Made by a program: the position numbers and the translations under genes. A DNA stretch of 64,000 nt from Chloroflexota bacterium (GTDB lineage Bacteria > Chloroflexota > Dehalococcoidia > JACPQD01). Positions within the stretch are counted from its first letter, which is position 1, and the number at the start of each line of letters is the position of its first letter. The notes below the pieces were generated by a model, which saw nothing but the letters and a program-made list of their open reading frames with translations, had not been told where the DNA came from and did no database searches. Location of the stretch: contig JACPQD010000079.1 in assembly GCA_016190665.1 (NCBI GenBank), forward strand, positions 45,677 through 109,676, written 5' to 3'. Positions 9,334 through 15,908 of the stretch are shown piece by piece.

Positions 9334-9551
9334 GTTATGAGTTGTGAGTTGTGAATTCAACACTCACCACTCAAGACTCAGAACCCGTCACCCCCCCTTA
9401 ATCCCCCCGTCCACGGGGGGAAATTCGCGCCCTCATTCATCGTTCACCACTCATCATTACCCTATCCCCTATAACCTACAACCTGCAACCTATCTGTGAT
9501 AAGATAGACTTCGAAAAACCGCACATCGCCAGGCTGACAGAAGGAGCCCAA
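9334..9551. repeat. intergenic word-repeat block with a C/G palindrome
   Basis: Holds degenerate runs built from (ATGAGTTGTGAGTT)-like and (CACCACTCA)-like words, a CCCCCCG-TCCA-CGGGGGG hairpin near 9405-9421, and CTATAACCTACAACCTGCAACC-like words. Related blocks recur at 51556-51590 and 52905-52987, and the C/G hairpin at 26224-26307. No gene is apparent. Confidence 0.7.
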
Positions 9552-10913
9552 ATGAAAATCTATAGTACGCTCAGCGGACAGAAAGAGGAGTTTCTGCCGC
9601 AGGGCGACCCCCTCCGGATGTACGTCTGCGGGGTCACGCCCTATGACGACTGCCATATCGGCCACGCCATGAGCTATATCATCTTCGACGTTATCCGCCG
9701 CTATCTGGAGTTCCGGGGCTACCACGTCAAACACGTTCAGAATTTCACCGATATCGACGACAAGATCATCAACCGGGCCAACCGCCTGGGCGTGCCCGCT
9801 CAGGAACTGGCGGCCAGGTTCATCGACCAGTATTTCGCCGATATGGATGCCCTGAACATCCAGCGCGCCCACGTCTACCCAAGGGCGACCGAGGAGGTCC
9901 CCAAGATCATCGAGCTGGTGCAGGGCCTTATCGCGAAAGGCAAGGCCTACGAGGCGAAAGGCGACGTCTACTTCCGCGTCGAGACCGCCAACAACTACGG
10001 CAAGCTCAGCCACCGTACTCTGGACGGCATGATGGCAGGGGCGCGCATCGAGCCCGGCGAGGCCAAGCAGCATCCCCTGGATTTCGCTCTCTGGAAGGCG
10101 GCCAAGCCTGGGGAGCCGAACTGGGAGAGCCCCTGGGGGCCGGGGCGACCGGGCTGGCACATCGAGTGCAGCGCCATGTCTCTGAAGTACCTGGGCGAGA
10201 CCATCGATATCCACGGCGGGGGCCAGGACCTCATCTTCCCCCACCACGAGAACGAGATCGCCCAGTCGGAAGCCTTCACCGGCAAGACGCCGTTCGTCAA
10301 ATACTGGCTGCATAACGGCCTGCTGCGCCTGGGCGAGGAGAAGATGAGCAAGTCGCTGGGCAACCTCATCACTGTCAAGGAGATCCTCACCCGCTACAGC
10401 GCCGACGCCCTGCGGCTCTTTGTCCTCAGCTCCAACTATACCAGCCCGCTCACCTACACCGAGGAGGGGGTCGCCGCTGCGGAGCGAGGCGCCGAAAGGC
10501 TGCGGTCGGCGGCAGCGTTGGAGGGTGGGACCGGCGAAGCGCTGGACGCCAGCGCATGCCGCGGGAACTTCATTCAGGCCATGGACGACGACTTCAACAG
10601 TGCTCAGGCGGTGGCCGTCCTCTTCGACCTGGCGCGCGACCTCAACCGCGCCCAGACGGAAGGCAAGAGCATCGTGGAGGCCAGGGCGACCCTGGTCGAG
10701 TTGGCTGGGGTCCTGGGTCTCACCCTGAAGGCGCGAGAGAAGAAAGAGCTTTTGGGCGCGGGCCCCTTCATCGACCTCCTGATTTCCACGCGCGCCGACC
10801 TGCGCGCCGCCAAACAGTTCCAGCTCGCCGACCGGATCCGCTCCCAGCTCGCGGAGCTGGGTGTTCTTCTGGAGGACACGCCCAAAGGCACGGTGTGGAA
10901 GGCGAGGGAGTAG
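9552..10913 (+). CDS. cysS: CysS, cysteinyl-tRNA synthetase
   Basis: Class I aminoacyl-tRNA synthetase, 453 residues. [17 protein letters not shown] contains the first zinc ligand and the HIGH motif; [14 protein letters not shown] is the catalytic core; EKMSKSLGN is the KMSKS loop. The C-terminal anticodon-binding and DALR-type helical part ends [18 protein letters not shown] 9552 is preceded by AGAAGGAG. Its 3' end is the left border of a toxin-antitoxin-rich island, and a diverged second copy of that 3' end lies at 12431-12523. Confidence 0.97.
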   Translation: MKIYSTLSGQKEEFLPQGDPLRMYVCGVTPYDDCHIGHAMSYIIFDVIRRYLEFRGYHVKHVQNFTDIDDKIINRANRLGVPAQELAARFIDQYFADMDALNIQRAHVYPRATEEVPKIIELVQGLIAKGKAYEAKGDVYFRVETANNYGKLSHRTLDGMMAGARIEPGEAKQHPLDFALWKAAKPGEPNWESPWGPGRPGWHIECSAMSLKYLGETIDIHGGGQDLIFPHHENEIAQSEAFTGKTPFVKYWLHNGLLRLGEEKMSKSLGNLITVKEILTRYSADALRLFVLSSNYTSPLTYTEEGVAAAERGAERLRSAAALEGGTGEALDASACRGNFIQAMDDDFNSAQAVAVLFDLARDLNRAQTEGKSIVEARATLVELAGVLGLTLKAREKKELLGAGPFIDLLISTRADLRAAKQFQLADRIRSQLAELGVLLEDTPKGTVWKARE

Positions 10914-10925
10914 GGCAACTGAGCC

Positions 10926-11144
10926 GTGAAACTCGCATATTACCCTGACACAGACTCGCTCTACATCGATCTGTCAGGTAAGACCAGCGTCGACAGCCGC
11001 GAGATATCCGAAGGTGTAGTCCTCGACTACGATGAAGCTGGCAACGTTGTCGGCATAGACATAGACAATGCCAGCAGAAAGGTCGACCTGAAGGAGCTTA
11101 TGCTGAGCAAGGTGCCCTTCTCTGAACAGACCATGGTGGGCTAA
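10926..11144 (+). CDS. DUF2283 family small protein, copy a
   Basis: 72 residues from GTG 10926, only 12 bp after cysS. The DUF2283 signature is YYPDTDSLYIDL followed by EISEGVVLDYDEAGNVVGIDID. Function is unknown in the family; these genes often sit with small toxin-like partners, so an antitoxin or partner role is possible. A near-identical paralogue lies at 12823-13041 and more distant ones at 11703 and 37942. The shared C-terminus SKVPFSEQTMVG differs from copy c by one residue. Confidence 0.85.
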   Translation: MKLAYYPDTDSLYIDLSGKTSVDSREISEGVVLDYDEAGNVVGIDIDNASRKVDLKELMLSKVPFSEQTMVG

Positions 11145-11167
11145 GCATGGCTCACAACGGAGGTCCC

Positions 11168-11366
11168 ATGAAGTATAAGATTGCATTGCAGAAGACTGAA
11201 GAAGGATTCAGTGTCTCGGTCCCCGCACTCCCTGGCTGTTGGTCTCAGGGAGCCACCGAGGAGGAAGCTGTCGGCTAACATCCAGGATGCAATCAAGGAA
11301 TATCTGGCTGCACGCGAGGAACTTCTGCGTGACTCGGTCATTCGCGACGTCGAGGCGGCTGGATAG
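11168..11366 (+). pseudogene. HicB-type antitoxin with a frameshift
   Basis: Starts MKYKIALQKTEEGFSVSVPALPGC, the usual HicB beta-strand pattern, with an in-frame TAA at 11276-11278 after GATEEEAVG. The +1 frame continues immediately as ANIQDAIKEYLAAREELLRD and stops at 11366, restoring the complete HicB fold. One indel near 11270 therefore breaks the gene. No HicA gene is adjacent. A base-call error is the main alternative to real decay. Confidence 0.75.
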
Positions 11367-11409
11367 CTGCCTATTGCACATGAGGCGCTGTTTGCCATAG
11401 AATCTCTGC

Positions 11410-11715
11410 ATGCAGGATATCGTATTCTCCAAGGGCAACGTCCCGATTCGTCTTACCGATGAGCGGTGGGCGCACATCAGCGAAGAGCATAACGAGTTGG
11501 CCGGATTGCGGTTGGAGGTCCTCGAAACGGTTGCCAATCCGTCAACGATTCCGGAGGGGAGATACGGGGCACTTCTTGCAGTCCGTCAAGTTGACCGCAG
11601 AAAGTATATCGTTGTGGCTTACCGGGAACTGGATAGTGACGGTTTCATCATAACAGCATTCATCACGAGCCGCAAAGCGTTCTTTACAAGGAGAAGACAA
11701 CTATGGCGAGTATAG
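11410..11715 (+). CDS. uncharacterised small protein, possible toxin partner of DUF2283
   Basis: 101 residues beginning MQDIVFSKGNVPIRLTDERWAHISEEH; I recall similar orphan proteins in Chloroflexi and cyanobacteria but not a firm named family. The pattern (RW-x-HI-x-x-EH near the N-terminus, several strands, basic tail RRRQLWRV) recalls RelE/barnase-like small nucleases, which is only inference. It overlaps the following DUF2283 gene by 13 nt, the classic layout of a two-gene addiction module. Confidence 0.6.
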   Translation: MQDIVFSKGNVPIRLTDERWAHISEEHNELAGLRLEVLETVANPSTIPEGRYGALLAVRQVDRRKYIVVAYRELDSDGFIITAFITSRKAFFTRRRQLWRV

Positions 11716-11981
11716 CGATTCAAGAGTACCTCGACCTTATTCCGGCTGTTACACATGCGCCACGGGGTTACCTGTGGTCATCATATGATCCGGAGGCAGA
11801 CGTGCTGTATATCAACTTCAAAAAGCCCAGCCGCGCCACGGACAGCGAGCTCACGGATGACGACGTCATCATCAGATATGAGGGGAAAGAGGTCATAGGT
11901 CTCACCATACTGCATATGAGCAAACGTAAGACAAAGGGGCGAGCCAGTCGCTCCGGCCGGCGCGCCACGGCGCCGGCCTGA
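11703..11981 (+). CDS. DUF2283 family protein, copy b
   Basis: 92 residues. An N-terminal extension (about 25 residues) precedes the DUF2283 core WSSYDPEADVLYINF and DDDVIIRYEGKEVIGLTILH. The C-terminal tail is Arg/Lys-rich. It overlaps the preceding small gene by 13 nt, so the two are very likely translated together. This copy belongs to a different branch from copies a and c. Confidence 0.8.
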   Translation: MASIAIQEYLDLIPAVTHAPRGYLWSSYDPEADVLYINFKKPSRATDSELTDDDVIIRYEGKEVIGLTILHMSKRKTKGRASRSGRRATAPA

Positions 11982-11990
11982 CCTCAGCAA

Positions 11991-12119
11991 ATGAAAGAAA
12001 GCGCTCGATACGTGAAGATCTTGGAGCGGTCGGAAGAGGACCAGTGCTACGTCGGAAGCTCGCTGGGCTTGATCTACGGCGGGTGCCACGGAGACAACGA
12101 AAAAGAGATCAGCATATGA
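11991..12119 (+). pseudogene. truncated HicB-like protein fused to the HigA start
   Basis: 42 codons that match the first 37 residues of the intact protein at 13084 (MKES-RYVKI, EEDQCYVGSS, LIYGGCHGDNE), then break off into KEISI and a TGA. The TGA overlaps the ATG of the following HigA gene (ATGA). A deletion seems to have joined a HicB-like head to the front of higA. Confidence 0.7.
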
Positions 12120-12424
12120 AAACGACGAAAATGGCCCCGATACATCCGGGGGAGATCCTTGACGAGCATTTCCTCAAACCCCTGGGCATCAGCCAGTACA
12201 GGTTGTCCAAAGACATCTACGTTCCCCCCCGCCGGATCAACGAGATAGTCCACGGCAAGCGTTCCATCACCGCCGACACCGCCCTGAGATTGGCCCGTTA
12301 TTTCAACCTCTCCGAGCGGTTCTGGCTCAATCTCCAGGCGAGGTACGACCTCGAAGCCGAGAAGGACAAGCTCGCCGGACGAATCGAAACGGAAGTCAAG
12401 GTCTTGGAAGTGCAGAGGGCGTGA
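12116..12424 (+). CDS. HigA-type antitoxin, copy 1
   Basis: 102 residues of the HigA/VapI-type helix-turn-helix family: MAPIHPGEILDEHFLKPLGIS, the recognition region (QYRLSKDI, RRINEIVHGKRSI) and FNLSERFWLNLQARYDLE. It would bind its own promoter and neutralise a HigB-type RNase. No higB lies beside it; the upstream neighbour is a broken HicB-like gene. Nearly the same protein is encoded at 13781-14095. It is followed directly by a stray cysS 3' fragment. Confidence 0.88.
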   Translation: MKTTKMAPIHPGEILDEHFLKPLGISQYRLSKDIYVPPRRINEIVHGKRSITADTALRLARYFNLSERFWLNLQARYDLEAEKDKLAGRIETEVKVLEVQRA

Positions 12425-12430
12425 ACGGGC

Positions 12431-12523
12431 CAGGTCGCGGACAGCATCCTCGGCCAGTTCGCCGAGAAGGGCATCCCCCCGGAAGACATGCCCAAAGGCA
12501 CGGTGTGGAAGGCGAAGGAGTAA
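12431..12523 (+). pseudogene. orphan second copy of the cysS 3' end
   Basis: Encodes about 30 residues, QVADSILGQF...[15 protein letters not shown] and a stop, aligning with the true CysS C-terminus (LADRIRSQL...[15 protein letters not shown]). A 26-nt block is identical between 12490-12515 and 10880-10905, and the trailing stop plus GGGCAAC also match. The rest is diverged, so this is not a recent tandem copy; it looks like the tail of a foreign cysS allele. It is followed, as is the real cysS, by a DUF2283 gene of the same subtype. Confidence 0.85.
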
Positions 12524-12583
12524 GGGCAACCGAGCTTTGCCGCTGGGCCGGATAGGCGCCACGAACCGATGAAGGGGCCGTGA

Positions 12584-12826
12584 GTGAGAGATTACAGGTT
12601 CACGGATTATTTCGAAAATGAAGTCCTGCGGAAACGCCCCTACATTAAGAAGGAGTGGTGCATTCGGGTCATTGAGAATCCCCTACGAAGTGAGCCCCAA
12701 GAAGGCAATCGGTATCGTTTCTGGGGCATAATAGAAGAACTCGGCGGCCGGGTGTTGAGGGTTGTGACGCTTTCCGACAAGCTTACCATACACAATGCGT
12801 TTCCCGACAGGGGGTTTAAGGCATGA
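12584..12826 (+). CDS. uncharacterised 80-residue protein paired with DUF2283
   Basis: Begins at GTG with MRDYRFTDYFENEVLRKRPYIKKEWCIRV; the remaining strands (RYRFWGIIEELGGRVLRVVTL, TIHNAFPDRGF) suggest a small alpha/beta toxin-like fold. I recall this as a recurrent hypothetical protein encoded directly before DUF2283, but cannot name the family with confidence. It overlaps the DUF2283 start by 4 nt (ATGA), indicating translational coupling. Confidence 0.7.
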   Translation: MRDYRFTDYFENEVLRKRPYIKKEWCIRVIENPLRSEPQEGNRYRFWGIIEELGGRVLRVVTLSDKLTIHNAFPDRGFKA

Positions 12827-13041
12827 AACTGAGATATTACCCTGATACAGACTCACTCTATATCGATCTGTCAGGCAAGTCCAGCGTGGACAGTCGCGAG
12901 ATATCCGAGGGTGTAGTACTCGACTACGATGAAGCCGGCAATCTTGTCGGCATAGACATAGATAATGCGAGCAGAAAAGTCGACCTTAAGGAACTCATGC
13001 TCAGCAAGGTACCCTTCACTGAACAGACCATGGTGGGCTAA
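12823..13041 (+). CDS. DUF2283 family small protein, copy c
   Basis: 72 residues, differing from copy a at only a few positions (MKLRYYPDTDSLYIDL, VLDYDEAGNLVG, SKVPFTEQTMVG). The gene starts in the last codon of the upstream toxin-like gene. Relative to the nearest cysS tail it holds the same order as copy a, marking the second unit of the duplicated module. Confidence 0.87.
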   Translation: MKLRYYPDTDSLYIDLSGKSSVDSREISEGVVLDYDEAGNLVGIDIDNASRKVDLKELMLSKVPFTEQTMVG

Positions 13042-13083
13042 CACCTCTTCCCTGGCGTCGTTGTCTATCCAGGAGTCGAGGAA

Positions 13084-13278
13084 ATGAAAGAAAGCTCTCG
13101 ATATGTCAAGATCGTCGAGTGGTCGGAAGAGGATCAGTGCTATGTCGGAAGCTCGCCGGGCTTGATCTACGGCGGGTGCCACGGGGACAACGAATGGTAC
13201 GTCTTCGACGAGCTTTGCCGAATTGTCGAGGAAGCCATCGAACTGCATAAGGTGAGGCGACGATCGTTCGTCGCCTGA
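13084..13278 (+). CDS. HicB-like small protein (intact copy)
   Basis: 64 residues: MKESSRYVKIVEWSEEDQCYVG, then the HicB-like core SSPGLIYGGCHGD and a helix WYVFDELCRIVEEAIELH. This is the family often called 'HicB family antitoxin-like' in genomes. A truncated twin lies at 11991. GTCGAGGAA precedes the ATG. There is no cognate HicA directly after; a complete HicBA pair follows 14 nt downstream. Confidence 0.75.
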   Translation: MKESSRYVKIVEWSEEDQCYVGSSPGLIYGGCHGDNEWYVFDELCRIVEEAIELHKVRRRSFVA

Positions 13279-13292
13279 AAGGGGCAAACCTC

Positions 13293-13523
13293 ATGCCAAG
13301 GGAGAGAAAGCGAAAAGTAACTTATGAGATAGTCCTGGAACCGAGCGAGGAGGGCGGCTTCACCGCTTACGCGCCTTCCCTGAAAGGGTGCGTCTCCGAA
13401 GGAGAGACCGAGGAAGAGGCGCTGGAGAACATCAAAGACGCCATCTCGCTCTGGCTAAAGACATGGGAGGATATTGCCGCGGAGAAGAAGGGAATGCTCC
13501 GAAGGGTTGAGGTCAGCGTGTGA
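13293..13523 (+). CDS. hicB: HicB antitoxin
   Basis: 76 residues: KRKVTYEIVLEPSEEGGFTAYAPSLKGCVSEGET with EEEALENIKDAI, the partially degraded RNase H-like HicB fold. It should bind and silence the HicA encoded next. The last codons overlap the hicA start by 4 nt. No extra DNA-binding domain is visible, so autoregulation may rely on the complex. Confidence 0.88.
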   Translation: MPRERKRKVTYEIVLEPSEEGGFTAYAPSLKGCVSEGETEEEALENIKDAISLWLKTWEDIAAEKKGMLRRVEVSV

Positions 13524-13702
13524 GCAAGCCCGCTGATCTGTCCTGCGAGAGGATCGTTCGGGCCTTGGAGCGGGACGGCTTCGTGATCAAGCGACAGGGT
13601 AAGCATCTCTCCATGTACAGCGCCAAGCGAGATGTGGTGGCGGTGATTCCAAGGCACAACCCAGTGAAGCGGACGACGCTGCTTCGCATCCTCAAAGGAT
13701 AG
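13520..13702 (+). CDS. hicA: HicA mRNA interferase, C-terminus possibly clipped
   Basis: 60 residues of the dsRBD-like HicA fold: ERIVRALERDGFVIKRQGKHLSMYS with the catalytic His in GKH, then VAVIPRHNPVKRTTLLRILKG. The stop comes early; a second frame directly after encodes IDMTLEEFQRLM and a stop, which resembles the usual HicA C-terminal helix. A one-base shift near 13700 could have clipped the protein. Toxicity may be reduced. It starts at GTG inside hicB. Confidence 0.85.
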   Translation: MSKPADLSCERIVRALERDGFVIKRQGKHLSMYSAKRDVVAVIPRHNPVKRTTLLRILKG

Positions 13703-13780
13703 ATATGACCCTCGAAGAGTTCCAGAGGCTTATGTAACGATGACTTGGGAGTGTGGGGCTTCCACCAGGAGGTCAGCGCG

Positions 13781-14095
13781 ATGACGACAAGTAAGGTGGC
13801 CCCGATACATCCGGGAGAGATCCTTAACGAGGATTTCCTCAAGCCCTTGGGCATCAGCCAGTACAGGTTGTCCAGGGATATCAATGTTCCTTCCTGCCGC
13901 ATCAACGAGATAGTCCACGGCAAGCGTTCCATCACCGCCGATACCGCCCTTAGATTGTCCCGTTATTTCGACCTTTCGGAGCGGTTCTGGCTCAATCTCC
14001 AGGCGAGGTACGACCTCGAAGCCGAGAAGGACAAGCTCGCCGGACGAATCGAAACGGAAGTCAAGGTCTTGGAAGTGCAAAGAAGCGAGCGATGA
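13781..14095 (+). CDS. HigA-type antitoxin, copy 2
   Basis: 104 residues, close paralogue of 12116-12424: VAPIHPGEILNEDFLKPLGIS, the HTH region (SRDINVPSCRINEIVHG) and the same C-terminal KLAGRIETEVKVLEVQR. I choose ATG 13781 with AGGAGG 10 nt upstream over the longer frame. Again there is no HigB beside it; hicA is the upstream neighbour. It closes the second module of the island. Confidence 0.88.
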   Translation: MTTSKVAPIHPGEILNEDFLKPLGISQYRLSRDINVPSCRINEIVHGKRSITADTALRLSRYFDLSERFWLNLQARYDLEAEKDKLAGRIETEVKVLEVQRSER

Positions 14096-14106
14096 CGAAC
14101 GGCGGC

Positions 14107-14140
14107 GCTGTGCAATTGGAGGACACGGCAGAAGGTCTAG
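14107..14140 (+). pseudogene. possible third, very short cysS 3' remnant
   Basis: Reads AVQLEDTAEG, resembling [10 protein letters not shown] of the CysS C-terminus, and follows higA copy 2 just as the second cysS tail follows higA copy 1. The match is only ten residues, so position is the main argument. Confidence 0.3.
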
Positions 14141-14225
14141 TGGCGGAAACGGCGGGAATGAGGGCAGCGGAGCGCACATCCGTTGGCCCCTCGCCAGACA
14201 AAGCTTCAACGAGGAGCAATGGATT

Positions 14226-15281
14226 ATGCGATTGTACGGCGTAGAGCCAGACGGCAAATTCAAGGAATTCGTCGCGACGCCATTCCAGCATGACCATGAA
14301 GAAGCCATCTTAGAGGACTGGCTGGAACACAACCCGGACGGAATTGTCGAGGACGGCAGCCTGCTCATTATCGGTCGTCAAGTCAATACGAATCTCAACA
14401 GCACAATAGACCTGCTCGCTTTGGACCGGGGCGGCAATGTTGTGGTTATCGAATTGAAGAGGGATCGAACGCCTCGGGAAACCCTCGCTCAAGCTCTGGA
14501 ATATGCTTCCTTCGCTGAGCGGCTCGACGCGGAACAACTTGAAGGAATACTGCGGACCTACATGAGTGACGAATCCCTGACACTCGCCGACTACCACAGA
14601 GGATACTTTGAGCTTGCCCCACAAGAGGCGGTCTCATTCAATAAAGACCAGCGCATATTTGTCGTGGGGCAACGTGTGACCAGCGACATCAGGCAGACTG
14701 CATCGTTCCTGCGTGCTAAAGGCATCCGAGTGACTTGCGTCGAGTTCTCCTTTTTTCAAGCTGACGGAGGCACTAAGCTCTTGTCCCAGGAGATCGTGGT
14801 GGGGAATGAGCTGCCTAAACCGCAACGGGTTTCCTCAGGGTCCTTACCGGTCGTCACCCTCGAGGCCTTCATTACGAGCCTGGATAAGAACGGAGCCCTT
14901 TTCGAAAGGATTCTCGATTTTGCGCGGGAGCGGTCCATGCCAGTTCACTGGGGCACCAAAGGCTTCTCGCTCAATGCCGACTTGGATGGAAGCCACGTCG
15001 TCGTCTGCTTCGGTTTCCCACCAGCGTCTGTGTATGGGCAATCGCTCTACACGGCCTTCTTTGGGCACGGAAGCCTGGCGGCCAAGACGGCGGTACCTGG
15101 GCACGTAGGGAAAGAGCTCCGTGAAACGGCCCTTGCCACAGGGCTGTTCCGCCCTGCCGGACGTGAACTGAGGTGCTCAGTGAACAAGATGTTTTCGATA
15201 GAAGAAATTGACAGGGTCCTCTCATGGCTTGACGAAGTTGCTTCCGCCGTAAAGAAGTACGGACTGAAAGCGCCCGATTGA
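14226..15281 (+). CDS. NucS/PD-(D/E)XK-like nuclease domain protein
   Basis: 351 residues. The N-terminal part has a PD-(D/E)XK core: STIDLLALDRGGNVVVIELKRDR supplies Asp and the E-x-K pair, and ETLAQALEYASFAERL is the following helix. The rest (about residues 160-350) has no family I recognise and includes RVTCVEFSFFQADGG and a WLDEVASAV tail. I recall similar proteins as 'DUF91/endonuclease NucS domain' proteins. Standing alone in a toxin-antitoxin island, it may be a defence or mobile-element nuclease. GAGGAG precedes the ATG. Confidence 0.65.
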   Translation: MRLYGVEPDGKFKEFVATPFQHDHEEAILEDWLEHNPDGIVEDGSLLIIGRQVNTNLNSTIDLLALDRGGNVVVIELKRDRTPRETLAQALEYASFAERLDAEQLEGILRTYMSDESLTLADYHRGYFELAPQEAVSFNKDQRIFVVGQRVTSDIRQTASFLRAKGIRVTCVEFSFFQADGGTKLLSQEIVVGNELPKPQRVSSGSLPVVTLEAFITSLDKNGALFERILDFARERSMPVHWGTKGFSLNADLDGSHVVVCFGFPPASVYGQSLYTAFFGHGSLAAKTAVPGHVGKELRETALATGLFRPAGRELRCSVNKMFSIEEIDRVLSWLDEVASAVKKYGLKAPD

Positions 15282-15366
15282 GAAGCGTTGGCTGGCTGAC
15301 AGGGCGGACTTCCCACCCCATCACTACTCACCTGCGAACCATCGCACTCCGTGGAGGGGAAAGGAC

Positions 15367-15567
15367 ATGACTAAGGTCGAGAAACTGGAAGAGGAAATCA
15401 AGAAGCTTAGCCGCTCCGAGCTAGCGGCTTTTCGAGAGTGGTTCCGCGCGCACGACTCCGACGAATGGGACCGACAGATCGAAGAGGACATCCTGGCAGG
15501 GAAGCTCGACAAACTCGCCGATGAGGCCATCGCGGAGTACAAGGCCGGAAGGGCGCGGGAGCTTTGA
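15367..15567 (+). CDS. small antitoxin-like protein
   Basis: 66 acidic, helical residues (MTKVEKLEEEIKKLSRSELAAFREWF, DRQIEEDILAGKLDKLADEAIAEY). This is the typical antitoxin found directly before RelE-type toxins; the C-terminal half would wrap around the toxin. GGGGAAAGG precedes the ATG, and the end overlaps the toxin start by 4 nt. Confidence 0.82.
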   Translation: MTKVEKLEEEIKKLSRSELAAFREWFRAHDSDEWDRQIEEDILAGKLDKLADEAIAEYKAGRAREL

Positions 15568-15827
15568 GGCACTTCGCCTCCTCCAGCTTCTGGGCGCTTC
15601 GGCGTCGGCTTCCGAAGGCCGTGCGCGAACTGGCGCACAGGAATCTCGATCTGCTTATGGTTGACCCCTCACATCCTTCGCTTGGCTTCAAGAAGATCGG
15701 CAGATACAGAGCTATTCGTGTTGGTCTTCATTACAGAGCCCTGGCTGTCGAAACACCGGAGGGACTGCAATGGTTTTGGATCGGCAGTCACTCCCGCTAC
15801 GATAGGCTCGTGAGGCGGCTGAAGTAA
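15564..15827 (+). CDS. RelE/ParE-superfamily toxin
   Basis: 87 residues from TTG 15564: FWALRRRLPKAVRELAHRNLDLL, HPSLGFKKIGRYRAIRVGLHYRALAVE and WIGSHSRYDRLV. The fold and the terminal H-x-x-Y-D match RelE-like mRNA interferases. It partners with the overlapping antitoxin. It is the last gene of the island before the MFS transporter. Confidence 0.82.
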   Translation: MRHFASSSFWALRRRLPKAVRELAHRNLDLLMVDPSHPSLGFKKIGRYRAIRVGLHYRALAVETPEGLQWFWIGSHSRYDRLVRRLK

Positions 15828-15908
15828 CGAGCCGGATGTGAGCCGCAGTCGCGCCGCCTCATGAACACCGCCGGTAACCCCGGCTAGATCGGTTTGGCCA
15901 AGTAGTGA

